Positions 1-5,114 of a DNA stretch of 5,114 nt are shown one piece after another. The number at the start of each line of letters is the position of its first letter. Position 1 is the first letter of the stretch. A program made the translations under genes and the position numbers. The DNA lies in contig DMQT01000213.1 of assembly GCA_003455595.1 (NCBI GenBank), positions 499-5,612 on the forward strand, read 5' to 3'. Source of the stretch: Betaproteobacteria bacterium. Lineage in GTDB: Bacteria; Pseudomonadota; Gammaproteobacteria; Burkholderiales; Sulfuriferulaceae. The notes beneath the pieces were generated by a model, which was given only the letters and a program-made list of their open reading frames with translations, was not told the DNA's origin and did no database searches.

Positions 1-1973
1 GCTACACCGCGCGCGACCAGTTGGTCGGCCCCTGGCAGGTACCGGTTGCGGACGTGGCGGTGACCACCATGGGCTACAGCAGCCAGTGCGGTGAAGCCTT
101 TGCACTGGGCGAGCGTGCTCCGATTGCGCTGATTAATCCGGCGGCGTCCGGGCGCATGGCGGTGGGCGAGGCCTTGCTCAATCTGGCGTCGGCGCGGGTA
201 GAAAAAATTGGCGACGTGAAACTGTCGGCCAACTGGATGGCGGCGGCGGGCTTTCCTGGCGAAGACGCCGCGCTGTACGATACGGTCAAGGCGGTCGGGC
301 TGGCGCTATGCCCGGCGCTCGGCATCAGCATCCCGGTGGGCAAGGATTCGCTGTCGATGCGCAGCGTGTGGGAAGACAACGGCGAGAAGAAATCCGTGAC
401 TGCACCCTTGTCACTGATTGTGACGGCGTTTGCGCCGACACCGGATGCGGCGGCTACCCTGACGCCGCAGTTGCGCACCGATCTTGGCGACACGGATTTG
501 ATATTGATCGACCTCGGTTGTGGGCGGAATCGTCTGGGCGGTTCGGCGCTGGCGCAGGTGTACAAGCAGATTGGCAATACCTGCCCGGATCTGGATAGTC
601 CGGTGCAGCTCAAGGCCTGCTTTGATACGGTACAGGCACTGAATGCTGCCGGGAAGTTGCTGGCCTACCACGACCGATCCGATGGCGGTCTGTGGGCGGC
701 GCTGTGCGAAATGGCGTTTGCGGGTCATTGCGGTGTGACCATCGAATCCGACGAGCTGTGTCTGGATCGGTTCCGCGTCGAAATCGAACAGGAAGGCATG
801 GACGAAGATGCCGAAATCATCACCGAGCACGAAACCTACAGCGCCAGGGCGTATGGCGTGCTGTTCACCGAAGAGCTGGGCGTGCTGCTGCAAGTCAGGC
901 GCGCCGATACGGCTGAGGTGATGAAGGCCTTTATCGACGCTGGGCTGCGTTCAGAGTTTCATGTTATCGGCAGCATCAACAGTACGGACCGCATTCAAGT
1001 GGTGCGCAACGAAGCGCTGATTCTCGATTTCAGCCGCGCTGAATTGCATTGTGCCTGGTCAGAAACCAGCTACCAGATTCAGCGCCTGCGCGACAATCCG
1101 GCGTGCGCCGAAAGCGAATTTGCGCAGCTGCAAAACACCGCCGACAGCGGTCTGTTTGCTAAACCGAATTTTGATCTGAACCACAACATCAGCGCGCCGT
1201 TTATCGCCCAGGCGCGCCCGCGCATCGCCATCCTGCGCGAACAGGGTGTCAACGGCGAGGTGGAAATGGCGGCAGCTTTCGACCGCGCCGGGTTCGAGGC
1301 GGTAGACGTGCACATGAGTGACATCATCAGCGGGCGCGTGGCCTTGAGCGCGTTTCGCGGTCTGGCGGCGTGCGGCGGCTTCTCCTATGGCGACGTGCTC
1401 GGCGCGGGCGAGGGGTGGGCCAAGTCCATTCTGTTCAACCCGCGTGCGCGTGATGAATTCGAGGCGTTCTTTGGCCGCGACGACAGCTTTGCGCTGGGCG
1501 TGTGCAACGGCTGTCAGATGATGAGCAACCTCAAGTCCATTATTCCCGGTGCGCAGCACTGGCCTAAATTCACCCGCAATCTGTCGGAGCAGTTCGAGGC
1601 GCGCTTTGTCATGGTGGAGGTGCCGGACAGCCCGTCCATTCTGTTCGACGGTATGGTCGGCAGCCAGATGCCGGTAGTGGTGTCGCACGGCGAAGGCTAT
1701 GCCAACTTCGAGACCGGCGATGCGAGCCAGGTTATCGGCGCCTTGCGCTATATCGACAACGCCGGACGCGTGACCGAAACCTACCCGATGAATCCGAACG
1801 GCTCGGCCAATGGCCTGACGGGGGTGACCACGCCGGATGGCCGTTTCACCCTGATGATGCCGCACCCGGAGCGCGTATTCCGCACGGTGCAGCATTCGTG
1901 GCACCCGGACGGCTGGGGTGAAGATGCGCCGTGGCTGCGCCTGTTCCGCAATGCGCGCAAATGGGTAGGTTGA
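1..1973 (+). CDS. purL: Phosphoribosylformylglycinamidine synthase, C-terminal half (5' end cut by window)
   Basis: PurL makes FGAM from FGAR, glutamine and ATP, the fourth step of de novo purine synthesis, in the cytoplasm. The reading frame is open from the left edge (first full codon at base 3) and ends at TGA 1971-1973, giving 656 residues. The large single-chain proteobacterial enzyme has about 1300 residues, so roughly the first half is missing. The fragment has the synthase motifs GKDSLSM (about residues 113-119) and HDRSDGG (about 223-229). The glutamine amidotransferase domain runs from about residue 405 to the end. It includes the [20 protein letters not shown] region, the nucleophile Cys501 in GVCNGCQ, and the His621/Glu623 pair in PHPERVFR. 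All catalytic residues in the visible part are present. A stretch of about 24 extra residues relative to E. coli PurL lies at about bases 738-851. The next gene starts 2 nt after the stop. The family assignment is essentially certain. Confidence 0.98.
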   Translation, partial: YTARDQLVGPWQVPVADVAVTTMGYSSQCGEAFALGERAPIALINPAASGRMAVGEALLNLASARVEKIGDVKLSANWMAAAGFPGEDAALYDTVKAVGLALCPALGISIPVGKDSLSMRSVWEDNGEKKSVTAPLSLIVTAFAPTPDAAATLTPQLRTDLGDTDLILIDLGCGRNRLGGSALAQVYKQIGNTCPDLDSPVQLKACFDTVQALNAAGKLLAYHDRSDGGLWAALCEMAFAGHCGVTIESDELCLDRFRVEIEQEGMDEDAEIITEHETYSARAYGVLFTEELGVLLQVRRADTAEVMKAFIDAGLRSEFHVIGSINSTDRIQVVRNEALILDFSRAELHCAWSETSYQIQRLRDNPACAESEFAQLQNTADSGLFAKPNFDLNHNISAPFIAQARPRIAILREQGVNGEVEMAAAFDRAGFEAVDVHMSDIISGRVALSAFRGLAACGGFSYGDVLGAGEGWAKSILFNPRARDEFEAFFGRDDSFALGVCNGCQMMSNLKSIIPGAQHWPKFTRNLSEQFEARFVMVEVPDSPSILFDGMVGSQMPVVVSHGEGYANFETGDASQVIGALRYIDNAGRVTETYPMNPNGSANGLTGVTTPDGRFTLMMPHPERVFRTVQHSWHPDGWGEDAPWLRLFRNARKWVG

Positions 1974-1975
1974 AC

Positions 1976-2419
1976 ATGAGCGACGCCGGTACACCGATCC
2001 CGATGCGGCGCTTCAGCGCGGACGAGATTGCCGCGCGCGATCAGGAAATGGCGGTTGACGACACGCACTGGTACAGCGAGGACGAACTCGATGCCTTGGA
2101 CGAACGCGACCCCTTGCTGGCCGCGCGCATCGCCCAGCGCCAGGCGCGCATCGAGCGTCTGCGGCCATATCAGGCCAGCGGTGAAACACCGCCATTAACC
2201 GAAGCGGCCCTGATCGAGGTGCTGGAAGAAGCGCGCCATATTCTGTTGCGCGACGGCGGCGACCTGGAGCTGGTGGCGATTGAAGGCAGCGTGGTGCGGG
2301 TGCGCCTCAAGGGCGCGTGCGTGGGCTGTCCGAATTCCATGCTCGACCTGAAAAATGTGGTCGAAAAAATCGTGCGCCGGACTTTCCCGCAAGTCACCGA
2401 AGTCAAGAATACCTACTGA
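1976..2419 (+). CDS. NifU C-terminal domain (Nfu-type) Fe-S cluster carrier protein
   Basis: This 147-residue cytoplasmic protein belongs to the NifU-C/Nfu family, which holds a [4Fe-4S] cluster, usually at a dimer interface, and passes it to target enzymes. The Nfu domain fills residues about 74-147. It shows the expected pattern: an LLRDGGDLEL stretch (about 90-99), a V-x-V-R-L-K-G strand (about 107-113), and the cluster-binding CVGC (Cys115, Cys118) followed by PNS. Residues 1-73 are a charged, Asp/Glu/Arg-rich extension with no A-type (IscA-like) domain, so this is not a full-length NfuA of about 190 residues. The start at ATG 1976 is preferred because it follows the purL stop by 2 nt and has AGG at 1967-1969. 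An in-frame start further upstream would lie inside purL. The next gene begins 1 nt after the stop. The family is confident; the client proteins are unknown. Confidence 0.9.
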   Translation: MSDAGTPIPMRRFSADEIAARDQEMAVDDTHWYSEDELDALDERDPLLAARIAQRQARIERLRPYQASGETPPLTEAALIEVLEEARHILLRDGGDLELVAIEGSVVRVRLKGACVGCPNSMLDLKNVVEKIVRRTFPQVTEVKNTY

Positions 2420-2420
2420 C

Positions 2421-2786
2421 ATGAGCGTCAAGGTATTTGCCCTGAAAGACGTGCCGGAAGACGAGGCCGACGAAGTGCGTGCCTTGCTGGAGGCGCACCA
2501 GCTCACGTTTTTCGAGACGCCAGCGGGCAACTGGGGCATCTCCGCTCCAGCCATCTGGATCGACGACACGCAGCATGCGGCGCGCGCCCGCAGCCTGATC
2601 GAGACCTACCAGCAGGAACGCATGCAACGTGTGCAGGCAGAATATGAGCAGCTCAAACAGCAAGGCAGGCAGCGCACCTGGATGGACGTCATCCGCGATA
2701 ATCCTGTGCGCTTCGTTGCCTATGTCGCGGTGATTGCGCTGGTACTGTATTTTTCCACCAAACCCTATCTGGATTTCGGTAAGTAA
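2421..2786 (+). CDS. Small C-terminally membrane-anchored protein, DUF6164-like
   Basis: This is a 121-residue protein of unknown function. The N-terminal part (about residues 1-48) reads as a small soluble domain with the pattern LKDVPEDEADEVRALL, then FFETPAGNWGISAPAIW. I recall this pattern from proteins annotated DUF6164, but could not check it. Residues about 50-85 are Gln/Glu/Arg-rich and probably helical or coiled coil. A single hydrophobic segment at about residues 97-112 (FVAYVAVIALVLYFS) is the likely membrane anchor near the C terminus, which would leave the N-terminal domain in the cytoplasm. There is no signal peptide. ATG 2421 starts 1 nt after the preceding TGA, with only a weak Shine-Dalgarno, so translational coupling to the Fe-S carrier gene is likely. 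The next gene starts 10 nt downstream. No catalytic residues are apparent. Confidence 0.78.
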   Translation: MSVKVFALKDVPEDEADEVRALLEAHQLTFFETPAGNWGISAPAIWIDDTQHAARARSLIETYQQERMQRVQAEYEQLKQQGRQRTWMDVIRDNPVRFVAYVAVIALVLYFSTKPYLDFGK

Positions 2787-2789
2787 GGG
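2785..2789 (+). promoter_or_regulatory. Shine-Dalgarno site for the TMEM175-type gene
   Basis: AAGGG overlaps the TAA stop of the preceding gene and lies 7 nt before ATG 2797. It selects this start over possible upstream starts that lie inside the preceding gene. Confidence 0.65.
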
Positions 2790-2796
2790 CGCTGCG

Positions 2797-3372
2797 ATGG
2801 GTAAAACCCGCCTGGAAGCCTTTAGCGACGGTGTCATCGCCATCATCATCACCATCATGGTGCTGGAGATGAAAGCCCCGCATGGCGCTGAGCTCTCGGC
2901 GCTGGTGCCGCTGTTGCCGGTGTTTCTGAGTTATGTGCTCAGCTTCATTTACGTTGGCATTTACTGGAACAACCATCATCACATGCTGCACGCGGTGCAG
3001 AGCGTCAATGGCGCGGCGCTGTGGGCGAATCTGCACTTATTGTTCTGGCTGTCGCTGGTGCCATTTGTTACCGGCTGGATGGGCGAAAACCATTTTGCGC
3101 CGCTGCCGGTGGCACTCTATGGCGGGGTGCTGCTGATGGCGGCGATTGCCTATTTCATCCTGGCGCAGGTTTTGATCCATCTGCATGGCCGTAACGCGGC
3201 ACTCGCCGTTGCGCTGGGCAGTGATTTCAAGGGCAAGGCGTTGATCGTATTTTATGTGCTGGCGATTCCGCTGGCCTTTGTCAGCCAATGGCTCGCGCTG
3301 GCCATTTACGCGCTGGTGGCAGCACTGTGGTTCATCCCGGATCGGCGCATCGAGAACACGCTGCATGACTGA
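2797..3372 (+). CDS. TMEM175/DUF1211 family six-helix membrane protein (putative K+ channel)
   Basis: This 191-residue integral inner-membrane protein matches the bacterial TMEM175 family, known for K+-permeable tetrameric channels with six helices per subunit. The diagnostic R-x-x-x-F-S-D motif is present at the start of helix 1 (Arg5, Phe9, Ser10, Asp11), followed by an isoleucine-rich helix (GVIAIIITIMVLEM) of the kind that lines the pore. Further hydrophobic segments lie at about residues 37-57, 73-93, 102-127, 146-165 and 166-181. A conserved-looking YWNNHHH stretch (about 56-62) ends helix 2. Length and topology fit a single-repeat bacterial member; animal TMEM175 has two repeats. The start at ATG 2797 is backed by AAGGG 7 nt upstream and places the family motif at residue 5. 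The family call is strong. Potassium conduction is inferred from homologues and not shown by the sequence. Confidence 0.9.
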   Translation: MGKTRLEAFSDGVIAIIITIMVLEMKAPHGAELSALVPLLPVFLSYVLSFIYVGIYWNNHHHMLHAVQSVNGAALWANLHLLFWLSLVPFVTGWMGENHFAPLPVALYGGVLLMAAIAYFILAQVLIHLHGRNAALAVALGSDFKGKALIVFYVLAIPLAFVSQWLALAIYALVAALWFIPDRRIENTLHD

Positions 3373-3387
3373 CCAGCAGCGCGCCGC

Positions 3388-4086
3388 ATGCTGACCTGGC
3401 TGGCGCCCGGGCAGGATTTCCCGCCGCTAGCACAGGCGTTGAGCGACCCCGCTGGCTTGCTGGCGGCGGGTGGCGATCTGAGCCCGTCACGGCTGATTGC
3501 AGCGTATCGGCAGGGTATTTTCCCTTGGTACAACGCAGGCGACCCGATTTTATGGTGGAGTCCGGACCCACGCATGGTGCTGCTGCCGGACGAATTGCGG
3601 GTGCCGCGTTCGCTGGCCAAGCTGATGCGCAGGCAGCCTTACGAGATCCGTGTGGACAGCGCGTTTCGTGCCGTGATGACGGCGTGTGCGCAACCGCGCG
3701 CGGGGCAGGCGGGCACCTGGATCAATGCCGACATCATTGACGCCTACACGCAATTACACGCATTGGGCGTGGCGCACAGCGTGGAGGCCTGGCAGGACGG
3801 CGTGCTGGTAGGCGGGCTGTATGGCATCGCGCTGGGGCGGGCGTTTTACGGCGAATCGATGTTTGCGCGCGCACCGGATGCGTCCAAGATTGCGTTCGTG
3901 CATCTGGTGCGCCAGTTGCAGCGCTGGCAGTTTGGCATGATTGATTGCCAGATGAACACCGCGCACCTGGCGCGCTTTGGCGCACGTGAGATTCCCCGTG
4001 CAGACTTTATCGCTCGACTGGAATCCTTGGTAAACTTGGCAGCAGTGCCCACCCCCTGGCGCCTGGACCATGACCTTGCTGAATGA
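3388..4086 (+). CDS. aat: Leucyl/phenylalanyl-tRNA-protein transferase
   Basis: Aat moves Leu or Phe from aminoacyl-tRNA to proteins with N-terminal Arg or Lys, creating a primary N-degron read by ClpS-ClpAP. It acts in the cytoplasm. The 232-residue product is the usual length (E. coli 234). Family motifs appear in order: [11 protein letters not shown] (about 23-33), GIFPWY (43-48), WWSPDPR (56-62), TWI (110-112), HSVEAW (130-135), [20 protein letters not shown] (140-159) and IDCQ (185-188). Glu156, Asp186 and Gln188, which match key residues of the E. coli enzyme, are all present. ATG 3388 is the only plausible start after the in-frame TGA of the preceding gene (3370-3372), 15 nt upstream. 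It has no clear Shine-Dalgarno site. The last 17 nt overlap bpt in another frame, so the two transferases are probably co-translated. Confidence 0.97.
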   Translation: MLTWLAPGQDFPPLAQALSDPAGLLAAGGDLSPSRLIAAYRQGIFPWYNAGDPILWWSPDPRMVLLPDELRVPRSLAKLMRRQPYEIRVDSAFRAVMTACAQPRAGQAGTWINADIIDAYTQLHALGVAHSVEAWQDGVLVGGLYGIALGRAFYGESMFARAPDASKIAFVHLVRQLQRWQFGMIDCQMNTAHLARFGAREIPRADFIARLESLVNLAAVPTPWRLDHDLAE

Positions 4087-4798
4087 CTTGCCACTGACGC
4101 GATTGCAGTTTTATCTGACATCGCCGTATCCGTGTAGTTACCTGCCCGAGCAGACTGCCTGCTCGCAGGTGGTGACGCCTGCGCATCTGGTCGATAGTCA
4201 GGCCTACAGTGAATTGATACGCGCCGGTTTTCGCCGCAGCGGGCTGTTTACCTATCGGCCGCAGTGCGGGCATTGTCAGGCGTGCACCCCGGTGCGCGTG
4301 GCAGTGGACGGGTTTCACCCCAACCGCACCCAGCGCCGTACCGGGTCGCGCAACGCGGGTCTGATCGCCACGCCGCACACGCCGCATTTCGACACCCGCC
4401 ATTTCGATCTGTACCGGCGTTATCAAAGCGCACGTCACCCCGGCGGCGGCATGGACCACGACGACCGCGAGCAGTACACGCATTTTCTGGTGCAGAGCAA
4501 TGTGGACACCTATCTGGTGGCGTTTCACGAAGCGGGCGAGTTGCGCATGGTAAGCCTGATCGACCAGGTGGGCGATGGCTTGTCGGCGGTATACACGTTT
4601 TACGATCCCGATCTGCCGCAGCGCAGTCTTGGCGTTTACAACGTACTGTGGCAGATTGAGCTGGCGCGCAGCCTCGGCCTGCCCTTTGTCTATCTGGGTT
4701 ACTGGATAGCAGGCAGCCGTAAAATGGCCTACAAGAGCCAATATCAACCATTACAGGGATTAATTGATGCAGAGTGGCGACCCTTCAGCGCAACGTAA
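4070..4798 (+). CDS. bpt: Aspartate/glutamate leucyltransferase (Bpt, arginyltransferase family)
   Basis: Bpt transfers Leu from Leu-tRNA to proteins with N-terminal Asp or Glu, feeding them to ClpS-ClpAP. It is the bacterial relative of eukaryotic ATE1, and databases often label it ate or 'arginyltransferase'. The 242-residue product has the expected landmarks: [10 protein letters not shown] (about 19-28), FRRSG (54-58), [16 protein letters not shown] (62-77), QRR (88-90), HPGGGMD (123-129), LVQSNVDT (140-147), a [10 protein letters not shown] stretch (172-181), and YLGYWI followed by SRKMAYKS (208-223). Cysteines cluster at Cys22, Cys31 and Cys66/69/72. ATG 4070 lies 17 nt before the aat stop. 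It is the only usual start codon downstream of an in-frame TAA at 4031, and it gives the typical N terminus. The Leu (rather than Arg) specificity is family knowledge for Bpt; sequence alone does not prove it. Confidence 0.96.
   Translation: MTLLNDLPLTRLQFYLTSPYPCSYLPEQTACSQVVTPAHLVDSQAYSELIRAGFRRSGLFTYRPQCGHCQACTPVRVAVDGFHPNRTQRRTGSRNAGLIATPHTPHFDTRHFDLYRRYQSARHPGGGMDHDDREQYTHFLVQSNVDTYLVAFHEAGELRMVSLIDQVGDGLSAVYTFYDPDLPQRSLGVYNVLWQIELARSLGLPFVYLGYWIAGSRKMAYKSQYQPLQGLIDAEWRPFSAT
4140..4170 (+). repeat. Strong inverted repeat (hairpin) inside the 5' part of bpt
   Basis: ACCTGC (4140-4145) and GAGCAG (4148-4153) pair exactly with CTGCTC (4159-4164) and GCAGGT (4165-4170). This leaves a 2-nt CC bulge and a 5-nt loop, for twelve perfect base pairs in all. 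The hairpin lies about 70 nt inside the bpt coding region and is not followed by a T run, so it is not a classic terminator. It may be an RNA structure affecting translation or mRNA stability, or a by-product of the codons there. Confidence 0.5.
4755..4759 (+). promoter_or_regulatory. Shine-Dalgarno site for the globin gene, inside bpt
   Basis: AGGGA lies 7 nt before ATG 4767, near the 3' end of bpt. It is one of the clearest ribosome sites in the window and supports starting the globin within the bpt coding region rather than after it. Confidence 0.65.
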
Positions 4799-5114
4799 GC
4801 TTGAGCCGCTGTGCGAAAAAATCGGCCGCCAGCAGGTGGATGAAGTGATTCATGCTTTTTACGACAAGCTGCGCGCCGATGCACAATTGGCCGGTTTTTT
4901 TACCGGCATCAGCGATTTCCCCCCGCACGAAGCGCACATTGCCGATTTTTGGTGGGTCGCCATGGGCGGCAAGCTGGACACCCCACGCCAGTTCGACATG
5001 CTCGGGCTGCACCGCGATATGCCGCTGACCGAAGCTGCATTCGAACGCTGGCTGGCGCTGTTTGGCGCGACGCTGGTGGAACACCTGCCTGCCGAGCAGG
5101 CCGCGCAGTGGTTA
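4767..5114 (+). CDS. Truncated haemoglobin, probably group III (3' end cut by window)
   Basis: The frame is open from ATG 4767 to the right edge, giving 116 residues. The family usually has about 130-145, so only the last part is missing. It is a 2-on-2 globin, a soluble haem protein of the type used for O2 or NO chemistry. Visible landmarks are [12 protein letters not shown] (about 27-38), with Tyr32 as the likely B10 residue; [11 protein letters not shown] (53-63), with His54 as the likely E7 distal residue; His82 in MLGLHRD as the likely proximal F8 haem ligand; and FERWLALF (92-99), with Trp95 as the likely G8 residue. The Tyr-His-Trp set and the ADFWW segment point to group III, by analogy with Campylobacter Ctb, but the alignment was done by eye. 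The start has a good Shine-Dalgarno site, and the gene overlaps bpt by 32 nt in a different frame, so it is probably co-translated with it. The exact ligand chemistry is unknown. Confidence 0.85.
   Translation, partial: MQSGDPSAQRKLEPLCEKIGRQQVDEVIHAFYDKLRADAQLAGFFTGISDFPPHEAHIADFWWVAMGGKLDTPRQFDMLGLHRDMPLTEAAFERWLALFGATLVEHLPAEQAAQWL

Noticed and set aside
1931..1975. Earlier in-frame start for the Fe-S carrier gene
   Set aside because: It would add 15 residues lying inside the end of purL. ATG 1976 sits right after the purL stop with an AGG upstream and gives a more natural N terminus.
1059..1994. 311-codon open frame on the - strand opposite purL
   Set aside because: It mirrors the codon structure of the clearly real purL. 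The translation is rich in Arg, His and Ala with no recognisable motif, which is typical of antisense shadows in GC-rich DNA.
2835..2858. CAT/ATC triplet run resembling a microsatellite
   Set aside because: It is imperfect and explained by the Ile-rich first helix of the TMEM175-type protein.
4007..4747. 246-codon open frame on the - strand opposite bpt
   Set aside because: It lies almost wholly over bpt, whose family motifs are unambiguous. The antisense product shows no family features.
4890..4907. Possible rho-independent terminator
   Set aside because: The T run is in the loop rather than after the stem, and it lies inside an intact globin reading frame.
5088..5100. Similarity to the bpt hairpin arm at 4141-4153, as a direct repeat
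   Set aside because: Both encode similar Leu-Pro-(Ala)-Glu-Gln residues with favoured codons; the match is short and imperfect.

Overview
The window is a dense, single-strand (+) stretch of a GC-rich proteobacterial chromosome. It holds seven protein-coding genes, all on the + strand, with no gap longer than 15 nt. The best guess for the host is a betaproteobacterium, perhaps of the Nitrosomonadales type. This rests on the betaproteobacterial look of PurL and of the Bpt leucyltransferase, the adjacent aat-bpt pair, and the high GC content. It is a judgement from remembered family sequences, not a database search.

Layout: (1) the 3' half of purL (1-1973), with the end of the synthase part and the complete glutamine amidotransferase domain; (2) a NifU-C/Nfu-type Fe-S carrier with its own N-terminal extension (1976-2419); (3) a small tail-anchored-looking protein resembling DUF6164 (2421-2786); (4) a six-helix TMEM175/DUF1211-type channel protein (2797-3372); (5) aat, leucyl/phenylalanyl-tRNA-protein transferase (3388-4086); (6) bpt, aspartate/glutamate leucyltransferase (4070-4798); (7) a truncated haemoglobin, probably group III, cut off by the right edge (4767-5114). 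Successive spacings are 2, 1, 10 and 15 nt, then overlaps of 17 and 32 nt. The whole run could therefore be one transcription unit, or be served by promoters inside genes. No intergenic promoter or terminator is visible.

Functional reading: Aat and Bpt together form the bacterial Leu/N-degron tagging step. Aat adds Leu/Phe to N-terminal Lys/Arg, and Bpt adds Leu to N-terminal Asp/Glu, so that ClpS-ClpAP can degrade the protein. The most interesting point is that the globin start codon lies inside the end of bpt with a good Shine-Dalgarno site. A haem protein for O2, NO or redox chemistry is thus translationally linked to a cysteine-rich N-degron transferase, and an Fe-S carrier gene sits upstream in the same run. 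PurL is ordinary purine biosynthesis. The two membrane-protein genes have no obvious link to the rest. No RNA genes, mobile elements, CRISPR arrays or long repeats were seen.
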